Shown one piece after another: positions 21,755 to 31,089 of a DNA stretch of 64,000 nucleotides (the stretch's first letter is position 1; each line of letters starts with the position of its first letter). The position numbers were made by a program, and so were the translations under genes. Origin of the DNA: Zopfochytrium polystomum (taxonomy: Eukaryota > Chytridiomycota > Chytridiomycetes > Chytridiales > Chytridiaceae). The notes under the pieces are model-generated. The model was not told where the DNA came from. It saw only the letters and a program-made list of their open reading frames with translations, and searched no databases. The stretch spans positions 186,001 through 250,000 of the forward strand of contig JAIVFJ010000046.1 in NCBI GenBank assembly GCA_025765615.1, in the 5' to 3' direction.

Positions 21755-22290
21755 AATTGCAATTAGTGGAGCAGGGTGGGGGGTTTAATTTTTTGTCTTT
21801 GGTCCCCAATCAAAACTGGGCGGAAAATCGGAAAAGGAAGGAACTTAATGAGTTGTCTGTCTATTGGATACCTCCCTGTCTCTGGGACTAGCAGTCAATG
21901 GCTGTCTGTCTCTCTGTCTCTGTCTCTCTCTCTGTCTCTCTTTCTCTGTTTCTCTCCCTGTCTCTCTGCCTCTCTCCCTCTCTCTCCCTCTCTCTCTCTC
22001 CCTGTCTCTCTGTCTGTCTCTCTCACTCCCTGTCTCTCTCCCACTCTGTAAACCCATTTTCTAATTGCAATAGTGGAGTAGGGGGCGGGGTGGGTTTAAT
22101 GTTTTTCTTTAGTGCCCAATCAAAACGCAGTGGGAAAATTCAAAAGGAAGTCAACAGGCTGTCTGTTTATCTGAGTGGAAGTCAATGGGTTGTCTGTCTA
22201 CCTCCCTCCCTGTCTCTGAGTCTGAGAGTGGTAGTCAACGGGCAGTCAATGTGTTGTCTGACTTGCTCTCTGTCTCTGACTCTGTATGTT
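21755..22290 (+). repeat. two-copy tandem repeat with CT-rich spacer
   Basis: The segment from about 21755 (CTAATTGCAATTAGTGGAG, then a G-rich run, a GGTTTAAT word and CCCAATCAAAAC) recurs diverged from about 22058 (CTAATTGCAATAGTGGAG and the same landmarks). The period is about 300 bases. Between them 21898-22045 is almost pure CT/CTGT microsatellite. The low-complexity Ser/Leu frames here are an artefact of this tract. Confidence 0.75.
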
Positions 22291-23620
22291 GGCTGTTGAT
22301 GGCAAAGGAATAAAATTGTCTGCAATCTCTCACTCACTCTCTGTCTCTTTCAAGCTGGGAGGTTTGAAGGGGGGAAGCAGCCCCCACTGGGGGGCTAAGG
22401 GGGCGGGAGCCTCTGACTCAATAAAAGTTTCCTTCTCCCTCTCTCTCCCCTCTCTGTTTCTCTGACTCTCCCTCTACTTCCCTTCAGTTCTTGGCTGTCT
22501 TATTCAATGTCCGCTCTTTATCTGTCCGTCTCTCCATCTGTCTGTCGCTCTGCAGGTCTTTCAGCTTTTTCGACACACACAAAAATTAACCTTGTCAACC
22601 GATACACTCAACTGCTCACCGCCGCCTCACCACCACCACATCGCAATCGCCACCCTCACTAACGCAAGCCCATCGCCAGCTTACCTTCGCTCGAGCCCCT
22701 ACCCACACAACACATAGACGGAGAGAGAGCTCTGGCTCACGGGTTTTCCGCAGGCTAGGGGCGCCACCGCCACCGCAACAGCCCCCACCGTCGTTGGAAA
22801 ATCCAGCACCAGCAGCACCACTCCGCTCCAACACCCATACTCCTTTGACATCGCCGCTGCCGCATAGGATCGCTGGGGAACCCACCACCGCCCGCACCAA
22901 ACCCACCACCACTACTACAACAACTTCCCTGTGTCGGCCGGCAGGCTGCCGCCAACTGACTCGTTCACACTAGCATCAGCCTCCTCCTCTCCTTCTTCAT
23001 CCTCATCCCCGCCACCTCCTCATCGGGAACTGCTGTCACCGCCACCCCTGCTCGCCACCACCCTGCTGTCGCCGCAGCTGCCGCCGCACCTGACGTCGAT
23101 TACTCGTTCTATGCCACCACCCCAGACACTTTCGCACTCCCCAGTCATCTGCCCCATCGTTTCTACAAGACTGACAGAAGCTAAGCTCAACCTCCCACCA
23201 CCACCACCTCCAGTAATGTACTTCACCCATCCCCACAGCAGCCCAATCCATCAGGAGATTTTCGGCCGCGATCTCCACTGCAATATCATCACCTGCATCA
23301 CACCAGCAGGATTATGGGCATTGTGAGGATGACAGGCCATCAAGCCTGTGACCTCAAATAAAAGAGTGTATACCCACTTTTTCACTGATAATTGTGAGGA
23401 TTATCCACCCGTCTTGAAGCGCGTTATACACGCATTCGGCTTGGACTCTGCTGTATATATTATTATCTTATTATTATTGGTCGTCCACATAAGCCACCGA
23501 CTGACACTTGTTGTCGCGCCTACGTCACCTGTCACTATTATTATTTGTGCTATTATTATTATTATTATTATTATTCTGTACAATGGCTGCAGACTGAGTG
23601 ACTCAGTGTTTGCTCAACTG
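22291..23620. other. gene-free, simple-sequence-rich DNA
   Basis: CT-rich to about 22560, then a C-rich stretch of CCACC/CACCG words (22610-23230), and an ATT trinucleotide tract at about 23540-23575. No supported gene; frames on both strands are low-complexity. Confidence 0.5.
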
Positions 23621-23629
23621 CTGGCACAG

Positions 23630-23860
23630 GGCTCCCTTGCTCAGTGGTTAGAGCGCTCCCTTCAATTGGGAAGGTGCCAAGTTTGAGACACACTGGCTGT
23701 TGGGCTGCAAAGCCCACCATGCCCAGCTAATTACCCCTCACTATTGGAATGACTAAGGACTGAACCACTTCTGTGGGAGAGGTGCAAAGTCCAGATGCCC
23801 AGCTACCATGATGTATGCCTCATATGAGTGGTATGAGAAGACAGGGCTTTTCTTTCTCTT
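23630..23860 (+). mobile_element. candidate tRNA-derived SINE
   Basis: 23630-23700 folds in part like a tRNA: acceptor-like GGCTCCC, a perfect D-stem GCTC/GAGC round an AGTGGTTA loop (an A-box match), an anticodon stem CTCCC...GGGAA round a 7-base loop TTCAATT, and a decayed T-arm (AAGTTTGAGACAC, about 23679-23691) where the B-box should be. About 150 bases of unrelated body follow and end near a T-rich stretch. A tRNA-like head with a non-tRNA body is the usual SINE plan. The decayed T-arm argues against a working tRNA gene. Confidence 0.5.
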
Positions 23861-24365
23861 TCTGTTGATGATTTTTACTTATTTTTTCAATTAGTATTTT
23901 CTTTTGTTTTGGTTCTTTTTCTTGTTTTATCTTTTATTTAGTTGTTTGTTTACTGTCTCTCTTTGTGTGTCTTCCTTTCTTTCTGTGGCTGTGGTGAGTG
24001 TCTTCTTGTCTGCACCAATCATTTCTTCCCAGTTCCTCCACCCCCCCTCCACTCTGCTCTGGTGGCTGTCTGCCAAGAAATGGCCCATGATTCTCTGAGC
24101 TGTCTCTCTTTGTTGATGGCTCAGCCCCATTTGGTGAATCACCCTCCCATCCTGTTTTTTACTGTTTTACTGATTGTTTTTTTTTTTTTGTGTTGTATGT
24201 GTTTTCCCTCCTTTTCCTCTTCCCTGTGATTCCAACCCTCCCCTATATAAACTGCTGCCCCCCCTTCTTGTTGACTGTGAAAACTGTACCTGAAGTCCCT
24301 TGCCTGCCCTTTTCTTTCTGACTGTGTCTATGAGCTGGGGGTTGCAGTCCCCTGGTGTGTGACAG

Positions 24366-24425
24366 GAGGGTTGGTTCCTCTTGGCCATCATGGCAGTGTG
24401 TTGGGTTCAATCCCCAGTGCAACCC
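24366..24425 (+). other. tRNA-like T-arm with paired ends
   Basis: A perfect T-arm, TTGGGTTCAATCCCCAG (B-box GGTTCAATCC), sits near 24403-24419. Its outer ends, GGTTG (about 24372) and CAACC (about 24422), can pair. An A-box-like TGGCCATCATGG lies before it, but there is no room for an anticodon arm. It may be a second SINE head or a decayed tRNA. Confidence 0.35.
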
Positions 24426-24696
24426 CACTATTCTGCATACTGTTTGGGTTGGACTGGGTAGGAGCCACGTGGTGATGGAAGGATAGAGGGTAAATCTGTG
24501 GTGGTGCCTCTAGGTTCCTGTCAATACATCTAGTCAAACCCAGGTCTCTCAAGGTGATATGAATGAGCTGGCTGGTCAGGTACTGCTGCAGGAATGGTCT
24601 CTCAGGTATGCCCCCTCCTCCCTGGTTGTTGGCTCCTGTGGCTTTTGGTGGGCCTGGTCTTCACTGTTGTTATGAATCACCCTCTGGAAACCTCTG

Positions 24697-24794
24697 GAAC
24701 CTTCTAGAACATTCCTTCATGGAACCTTCTGGAACCTTCTGGAACCTTCTAGAACATTCCTTCATGGAACCTTGTGGAACCTTCTGGAACCTTC
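24697..24794 (+). promoter_or_regulatory. heat-shock-element arrays in the LTR
   Basis: Three blocks have the exact nGAAnnTTCn register in which each GAA or TTC is separated by two bases: 24697-24714 (four units), 24722-24759 (eight units) and 24767-24794 (six units, one imperfect). Heat-shock factor binds three or more such units, so the array predicts strong HSF binding about 110-210 bp upstream of the TATA box. The same arrays recur in the 3' LTR (offset +4956). Confidence 0.8.
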
Positions 24795-24904
24795 TTTGCT
24801 TTCCTGACTTGTCTTGTTGTCATTGGTATCATTGGTATCATTGTATTACTAATTGCTCTTTCTGGAACTTTCTTGGAGTCTTGACAAGGAACACTCTCAA
24901 AAGG

Positions 24905-24912
24905 TATAAAAG
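24905..24912 (+). promoter_or_regulatory. LTR TATA box
   Basis: TATAAAAG lies 35 bases upstream of 24940, where the primer-site match predicts the first RNA base. This is normal TATA-to-start spacing. Confidence 0.8.
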
Positions 24913-25020
24913 GGGGATGGGGGACCTGTCCCATCCCTCAAGTGAATTATTGTTTCCAATACAATCATCACTCCTCTCAGTTCCTTGTCTGCCTTGTCCT
25001 GTCCTGCCCTGTTCCTGACA

Positions 25021-25034
25021 TCATAATTCACTTC
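25021..25034 (+). other. primer-binding site, self-priming type
   Basis: ATAATTCACTT (25023-25033) starts two bases after the LTR. It is not a recognisable tRNA 3'-end complement. It is the perfect 11-base reverse complement of AAGTGAATTAT at 24940-24950 in the LTR, at the predicted 5' end of the RNA. The yeast Tf1 element primes itself with exactly such an 11-base pairing. Confidence 0.75.
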
Positions 25035-25060
25035 ACCCTCTCCCACTACTCTCTGCCATC

Positions 25061-25988
25061 ATGTCTGACCCAAACAACACCTTCCCTGATGCAACTGCCT
25101 TCCAAGCCTTGATGGACCAATTACAAGCCCTCTCAAGACAGACACACCAACTTCAAGAACAAGTCCTTCACCAGCAGCACCAGCTTCAACAACAACTTCA
25201 CCAACAAGAACATCAAGCTCTTCCCCTGCCTCAAGCCAACCAAGCAAGAGAGCCCAAGGTTCCCAGCCCTGACAAGTTCACTGGGCTGGCCAAAGACCTT
25301 AGGAACTTCATGGCCACTGTGGAGAATGTCATCCTTCTCCAACCTTCAAGATTTCCAAGTGAGCAAGTCAAGGTTCTTTTCACAAGCACCCTCCTGTCTG
25401 GTCAAGCTCAATCATGGTACAGATCTCTCCCAAGCACACCCACCACCCTGCAAGAGCTCTGGGAGGGGCTGGAAGCTACCTTTGGTGACCCCTACGCATC
25501 TTGGACAGCAAGATCCAAGCTCAAGCATATCAAGCAAGCAAGGAAAGCAATCTTGTGTGGCCCACACCCACCAATTCAAGCAACTAGCCAGAGACTCTGG
25601 ATACAATGATGCAGCTCTGATGGAGCTGTACCATGATGGTCTCCATGAGTCCATCCAAGACATGCTCTCCCAGTCTCTGCACATCCCTGAGACCTTGGAA
25701 GAGTACATTCTCCTTGCCATCAAGATTGACAACAGACTCTACTCCAAGAGGCTGAAGCAAAGACAAGTAGGAACTACATCAAGACCTACCCCAGTCCCTC
25801 AAGCTCTTACAGTGCCTGAACCCATGCAAGTGGATGCAGTTGAGACACTTCCTAAGGGTCCTCTGAGCCAAGAGGAGAAAACAAGGAGGGCCCAGCAGGG
25901 ACTGTGTTTCTACTGTGGCTCCAAGGAGCATGCTGTCAAGGACTGCCCAAGGAAGAAGCACCCAAACTCCCAGGTCCAGGCTCACTGA
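25061..25988 (+). pseudogene. gag, one frameshift
   Basis: Starts with ATG at 25061. It has an N-terminal Gln-rich coiled-coil stretch (about 25120-25220), a retrotransposon capsid-like region with the F-x-G and W-Y-x-x-L motifs, and a C-terminal zinc knuckle C-x2-C-x4-H-x4-C (about 25910-25955). The frame shifts by +1 near 25535-25545, where AAGCAAGCAAGG suggests a 4-base duplication: the first frame runs off at 25609 and the capsid continues in the next frame to the stop at 25986-25988. The copy as it stands cannot make full Gag from one frame. Confidence 0.85.
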
Positions 25989-28900
25989 GGGGCAATTCCC
26001 TGGACCCTCCTCCAAGCTGCCCCTGTTTCATCACCACCACCAGCACCACAAACACCTCAGATTCCAAGCCCCACCAACTCACCATGGATGTCAAGATTCA
26101 ACTCTCACCCAAGTCAACCATCACAACCAAGGCCCTTATAGACTCTGGATCATCCTGCAACATCATTGATGCCACCCTTGCCAAGTCTTGTGCCATTTCT
26201 ACGATCAAGAAATCCACACCCCTCAAGGTCCACTTTGCCAATCATGCTCTGTTCAAGGAAATCAGCCATGAAACCAAGCTAAACCTCCACATCCAAGACT
26301 TTCCACCATCCATGGTCAATCTGGAAGTATTGGATCTTGGCTCACCCACATTCTCTGTCATCCTGGGATTACCATGGCTGCAAGCCCAGAACCCTGCCAT
26401 TGATTGGGTCACTGGTCAAGTCCAACCTCCACCAATCGGAACAGTCACCCAAAACTCAAGTCAAGCCCCCAAGTCTCATGCTCTCAAGCCCTTGATTCAA
26501 GATTCACAGCCAGCCAAGACTCAAGTTCCACAGTTCACAGTTCACAGTCAAGATTCAAGTAGAGCTCATAGAGCTCACAGTCATGGCCATGACTCTTGTT
26601 CACAGAACCCACAGTCAAAGATTCAAGTACCACAGTTCACAGTCCACATTCAAGATTCAAGTTCCACAGCTCACAGTCTTTGCCAAGAACAGAACTCTCA
26701 GTCAAAGATTCAAGAATCACAGTTCCCAGTCAAGAATTCAAGCCCCACTGCTGAGGAGCACGACAACCTGGACCCATCAGACCTTTTGCTGGCATCCAAG
26801 CTACCAAAAGAATATCTCCCTTATGCTGATGTGTTTTCCAAGACCAAGGCAGACCTGCTACCAGCTCAGAGGCCTTATGACTGTGAAATCCCACTCAAGG
26901 ATGAAACTTGCAGCCCACCTTTCAAGCCACTGTACCACCTCTCTCCACCAGAAGCCAAGGCCCTCCAAGAATACATTGAAGAAATGCTGAACAAGGGATT
27001 CATCCAACCTTCCAAGTCACCAGCTGGAGCTCCCATCTTTTTTGTCAAGAAGAAGGATGGGGGACTGAGACCCTGTGTGGACTACAGAGATCTCAATGAG
27101 ATGACAGTCAAGAACCGCTATCCACTGCCTCTCATCTCTGAATTACTGGACAAACTGAGCCATGCAAGGATATTTTCCAAGATTGACCTCAGAGGTGCCT
27201 ACAATTTGGTCAGAATTAAGCCCCAGGATCAATGGAAGACTGCCTTCAGATGCAAATACGGTCACTTTGAGTACTTGGTTATGCCCTTTGGACTTACCAA
27301 TGCTCCAGCTATTTTCCAAGGCATGATGAATGACATCTTCAGGGATATTCTGGACCTTTTTGTCATTGTCTACCTGGATGATATCCTGGTATTTTCATCT
27401 GACACTGCAAGCCATATGGGACATGTCAAGACTGTCTTGGAGAGACTCAGACAGCATCACCTCTATGCAAAGCTGGAGAAGTGTGAATTCCACAAGACCT
27501 CCATTGAGTTTTTGGGGTTCATTGTGTCTGACAAAGGGATCTCCATGGCACCAGACAAGATCCAAACTATTCTTGAATGGAAGGCTCCAAATTCCATCAA
27601 GGATGTTCAAAGCTTCCTTGGATTTTGCAACTTCTACAGAACCTTCATTGCCAACTATTCTGCCATAGCCAAGCCTCTCACTGATCTCACCAAGAAGACC
27701 ACCAAGTTTGAATGGACCCCAGCAGCAGAGCAAGCCTGGCTAGCTCTTAAGACAGCAACCACAAGTGCACCACTCCTTAAGCATGTGGATCCCTTGCTTC
27801 CCTTCACCTTGGAAACTGATGCCTCAGACTATGCCCTTGGCGCTGTTCTGTCCCAGCCAAGCTCTCAGGACCCCTCTGCTCCTCTGCACCCAGTGGCATA
27901 TTACTCCAGGAAGCTGAACAGTGCTGAGTGTAACTACACAGTCCATGACAAGGAGTTGCTTGCAATTGTGGAAGCATTCAAATTCTGGAGACACTACTTG
28001 GCTGGTTCTAAAGGCATCTCTGTCTATTCTGATCACAAGAACCTCACCTTCTTCAGGGCAAGGAGGTTGCTCAAGCAGAGGCATGCCAGGTGGGCTGAAC
28101 TGCTCTCTGAGTATGACTTTAAGCTGTGCTATTCTCCTGGTCACCTTAACACTGTGGCTGATGCCCTGTCAAGAAGAACAGACCTTGCACCTGAAGGGGG
28201 AGATGGTTTCACCCCACCATCCAAGACACACCTTTCATTGCTTCCTGACAGTGTGTGGGCCCATGCTATTTCCAAGGACCCCAAGCCTCACAAGATTCAA
28301 ATCAGCCAAGAAGAGGAAAAACTTGAGATACTCAAGACAAGGCATGATGCAGCAACAGCTGGACACCCAGGAGAGCACAAGACATATGAGCTTGTTTCCA
28401 GAGACTTCTACTGGCCAGGCATGAGGAAGTACATCAAGAACTATGTCAGCAGCTGTGAAACCTGTCAAAGAAACAAATCCAGCAGACACAAGCCCTATGG
28501 ACTTCTGGAGCCCCTCCCAATTGCCATCAGCCCTTGGTCATCAATATCCATGGACTTCATTGTGAAACTGCCCCCATCCCATGGATTTGACTCTATCCTT
28601 GTTGTCATCTGCAGAAGGACAAAGTTGGCCCATTTCATCCCCTGCACTGAGAATATAGATGCACAAGGAACAGCAGACCTGTTTTTGCAGCACATATTCA
28701 GGCTCCATGGGCTGCCTCAGTCAATCGTCAGTGACAGAGGACCACAGTTCAGATCTCAATTTTGGAAAGCACTCACAGCAGCCCTTGGAATCAAGTCTCA
28801 ACTGTCAACTGCTTATCACCCTCAGACTGATGGACAAACAGAAAGAACAAACCAGACTCTGGAGCAGTATTTGAGGTGCTATGTCAGCTATCAACAGGAT

Positions 28901-29623
28901 GATTGGCCCACCCTCCTTCCACTGGCAGAATTTGCTCTCAACAATTCTCTCCACTCAAGCACCCAGCTATCTCCTTTCTTTGCAACCTATGGCTTCAATC
29001 CAAGAGGAGATCTTCTGGGACAAGAGACCCTATCCAATGTCCAAGCTCCTGCTGCGGCTTCACACTTACATAAGCTCAAGATCATCAACTCCTTCCTGGA
29101 CTCCACCCTGAAGCAAGCCCAAGAAGATGCCTCAAGATTTGCCAACACTCACAGAATGGACCATGACCTTGCTGTGGGTCAGCAAGTTTGGCTTCTGAGG
29201 AAGAACTTGCAGACCAAAAGACCAAGTCCCAAGCTAGACAACCTCAAGTTGGGTCCTTTCAAGATCTTGGAGCAAATCAATCCAGTCACCTTCAAGCTGG
29301 ATCTCCCTGCATCCATGAAGATCCACCCAGTTTTCCATGTCAGCCTTTTAGAGAAGTTTGTGGCCAATTCCATTCCAGGCAGAGTTGTTCCTCCTCCTCC
29401 TCCAGTTGAGGTAGAAGGTGAAGAGGAATTTGAGGTTGAACAAATCTTGGATGCCAAGTGGTTTGGAAGAACACTCAAGTTCCTTGTTAAGTGGAAAGGT
29501 TACTCAGATGCTGACAACACCTGGGAGCCTGAGTCAAACCTCACTCACTGCCAAGACCTTCTGCTCGAGTTCAAGACCAGGTACCCCACCAAGTTGCAGA
29601 AGAGGCCTAAAAGGGGGAGATGA
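25904..29623 (+). CDS. pol: protease, RT, RNase H, integrase, chromodomain
   Basis: Open for about 1239 codons with no in-frame ATG before about 26083. It overlaps the gag end in the -1 frame, so expression by -1 frameshift is likely. Residues counted from 25904: aspartic protease D-S-G in A-L-I-D-S-G-S-S (about 80); RT with Y-L-D-D (about 489); RNase H T-D-A-S-D-Y-A-L-G (about 638); integrase H-x-H...C-x2-C zinc domain (about 812-860), and core D (about 883), D in S-D-R-G-P-Q-F (about 943) and E in T-E-R-T-N-Q-T (about 980); chromodomain ending W-K-G-Y-S...T-W-E-P (about 1175-1232). All catalytic residues are intact. The TGA stop at 29621-29623 directly abuts the 3' LTR. Confidence 0.95.
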   Translation: MFLLWLQGACCQGLPKEEAPKLPGPGSLRGNSLDPPPSCPCFITTTSTTNTSDSKPHQLTMDVKIQLSPKSTITTKALIDSGSSCNIIDATLAKSCAISTIKKSTPLKVHFANHALFKEISHETKLNLHIQDFPPSMVNLEVLDLGSPTFSVILGLPWLQAQNPAIDWVTGQVQPPPIGTVTQNSSQAPKSHALKPLIQDSQPAKTQVPQFTVHSQDSSRAHRAHSHGHDSCSQNPQSKIQVPQFTVHIQDSSSTAHSLCQEQNSQSKIQESQFPVKNSSPTAEEHDNLDPSDLLLASKLPKEYLPYADVFSKTKADLLPAQRPYDCEIPLKDETCSPPFKPLYHLSPPEAKALQEYIEEMLNKGFIQPSKSPAGAPIFFVKKKDGGLRPCVDYRDLNEMTVKNRYPLPLISELLDKLSHARIFSKIDLRGAYNLVRIKPQDQWKTAFRCKYGHFEYLVMPFGLTNAPAIFQGMMNDIFRDILDLFVIVYLDDILVFSSDTASHMGHVKTVLERLRQHHLYAKLEKCEFHKTSIEFLGFIVSDKGISMAPDKIQTILEWKAPNSIKDVQSFLGFCNFYRTFIANYSAIAKPLTDLTKKTTKFEWTPAAEQAWLALKTATTSAPLLKHVDPLLPFTLETDASDYALGAVLSQPSSQDPSAPLHPVAYYSRKLNSAECNYTVHDKELLAIVEAFKFWRHYLAGSKGISVYSDHKNLTFFRARRLLKQRHARWAELLSEYDFKLCYSPGHLNTVADALSRRTDLAPEGGDGFTPPSKTHLSLLPDSVWAHAISKDPKPHKIQISQEEEKLEILKTRHDAATAGHPGEHKTYELVSRDFYWPGMRKYIKNYVSSCETCQRNKSSRHKPYGLLEPLPIAISPWSSISMDFIVKLPPSHGFDSILVVICRRTKLAHFIPCTENIDAQGTADLFLQHIFRLHGLPQSIVSDRGPQFRSQFWKALTAALGIKSQLSTAYHPQTDGQTERTNQTLEQYLRCYVSYQQDDWPTLLPLAEFALNNSLHSSTQLSPFFATYGFNPRGDLLGQETLSNVQAPAAASHLHKLKIINSFLDSTLKQAQEDASRFANTHRMDHDLAVGQQVWLLRKNLQTKRPSPKLDNLKLGPFKILEQINPVTFKLDLPASMKIHPVFHVSLLEKFVANSIPGRVVPPPPPVEVEGEEEFEVEQILDAKWFGRTLKFLVKWKGYSDADNTWEPESNLTHCQDLLLEFKTRYPTKLQKRPKRGR
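29609..29620 (+). other. polypurine tract
   Basis: AAAAGGGGGAGA, then the TGA stop of pol, then the 3' LTR. It is placed to prime plus-strand DNA and overlaps the last four pol codons. Confidence 0.85.
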
Positions 29624-29976
29624 TGTTATGAATCACCCTCTGGAAACCTCTGGAACCTTCTAGAACATTCCTTCATGGAACCTTCTGGAACCTTCTGGAA
29701 CCTTCTAGAACATTCCTTCATGGAACCTTGTGGAACCTTCTGGAACCTTCTTTGCTTTCCTGACTTGTCTTGTTGTCATTGGTATCATTGGTATCATTGT
29801 ATTACTAATTGCTCTTTCTGGAACTTTCTTGGAGTCTTGCCAAGGAACACTCTCAAAAGGTATAAAAGGGGGATGGGGGACCTGTCCCATCCCTCAAGTG
29901 AATTATTGTTTCCAATACAATCATCACTCCTCTCAGTTCCTTGTCTGCCTTGTCCTGTCCTGCCCTGTTCCTGACA
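29624..29976 (+). repeat. 3' LTR
   Basis: 353 bp, one base different from the 5' LTR. It has the same GAA/TTC arrays (29653-29670, 29678-29715, 29723-29750) and TATA box (about 29861). Confidence 0.97.
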
Positions 29977-29984
29977 ACTGTGTT

Positions 29985-30828
29985 CAGACCCTCTTTCTCT
30001 CAGATTAATGCCTGTGATGTCATGGTGTCACACTTGTGTGAGGGAGTGGGTTTTAACCTTCCTTGCTTCTAAGATAGGGGATTCCTCTGGCCTGGTGAGG
30101 CAGATGTCTGTGTCCTAGTAGGATGGAGCAAGAAGAGTCCCACTATCTCCCACTCTGTGTACCCCCTCCTTGGATTGAGTTGGAACCTCTCTTGGGAGTG
30201 AGACAAGATGTGTCTGGTTCTGTTAAGTGGAAAACAGTTCTGGTTTGATCCAACAGGCATCTCTGCACACTAACTGTTCCTTGTGTTTGCCCTTTGTGTC
30301 CAACCCCCTCCAACTTAGGGCTTGTCTTTGGCAGAGAGGGAGCTGGTACTCCAAGGTGGTGGCTCCAACAGGTTGGGACCTGGCCACTTTCCTCCCCACT
30401 CAATTGTCAGCCCCCTTGGCTTCTGCCTTGGGAAGGAGCTGGCACAGATTGGTTGGTGCTGCCTTAGGCGCCCCCTTTGTTGCCCTGAGTCTCATTCCTT
30501 ACCAAGTGATTTGGTCCCTTTGGCTTTGCCATTCGGGTTTCTCTGTGTCTTGGACCAGAGGCATTTTGCACTTTCTGTTGTGATTGTGCCACCCTTGTCA
30601 CACTTTTCTTATGTTTCCCTTTTAGATGTGTGATGACTGCTCTTTTTGTGTTTAAAGAGTTTCTTTTCTGTTAGATGATGGGCTTGAGACTCCAAATACA
30701 TTCTCCTGTCTGGTGACCCCTAGACACCTTCTTTTGCCCTTTTCATTTGATAGGATTGGTATTTAGGCCATTGCTCTATTTCCACCTCCAGCCCAGGGCG
30801 AGGAGATTTAGCGAGCACAGTCTCACAA
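29985..30828 (-). repeat. repeat A, right copy
   Basis: Reverse complement of 1695-2506 plus 4051-4072, uninterrupted here, about 98-99 percent identical where compared. It begins beside the chromovirus 3' LTR and ends at 30828, immediately followed by repeat B. Confidence 0.85.
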
Positions 30829-30829
30829 A

Positions 30830-31089
30830 GTATTAAGTGGAACAGAAACCTGGTGTTAACAGTTTTCCTCCTCCTCTGCTCAAGCAGATAAATAGGAGAG
30901 GGTTTTACCCTGTGCCAGTCACGCTTGCCTAGCAACTATTGCAGTGAGCATATCATCATTTTGTATCAATTATTCATAACAGAGTATTTTTTTCCCTTTC
31001 TCTCCAAGTTGGGGAGAAGGACCACCCACAAACACACATCTCCACTTCATTCACTCCTTCCACTCACTCACTCAGGTAGACTGTTTACA
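30830..31089 (+). repeat. repeat B, right copy
   Basis: Same orientation as 1162-1423. It abuts the transposase relic that is read leftward from 32028 and may be that transposon's 3' part. Confidence 0.7.

Larger units (their letters stand above)
24668..25020 (+). repeat. 5' LTR
   Basis: 353 bp, TG...CA ends. It carries three arrays of alternating GAA/TTC units (24697-24714, 24722-24759, 24767-24794), a TATA box TATAAAAG at 24905-24912 and a predicted RNA start near 24940. Confidence 0.97.
24663..29981 (+). mobile_element. Ty3 chromovirus, near-intact, with ACTGT target duplication
   Basis: The element spans 24668-29976 (5309 bp) with two 353-bp LTRs starting TGTTATG and ending CTGACA. They differ at one base (A at about 24886 against C at about 29842), i.e. 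352/353 identity, so the insertion is very young. The 5-bp target duplication ACTGT is at 24663-24667 and 29977-29981. Order: LTR, self-complementary primer site, gag with zinc knuckle, pol with protease, RT, RNase H, integrase and chromodomain, polypurine tract, LTR. The chromodomain puts it among chromoviruses; RT and integrase motifs are Ty3/Tf1-sushi-like. Its AT-richer composition differs from host genes. Confidence 0.97.

Noticed and set aside
21776..22300. Ser/Leu-rich frames resembling membrane or low-complexity proteins
   Set aside because: They are translations of a CT/CTGT microsatellite.
23630..23700. Functional tRNA gene
   Set aside because: D- and anticodon arms look good but the T-arm and B-box are decayed and the acceptor does not close.
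24563..25018. Open frame with repeated W-N-L-L-E motifs across the LTR
   Set aside because: It is the translation of the GAA/TTC arrays, and a shorter equivalent recurs in the other LTR.
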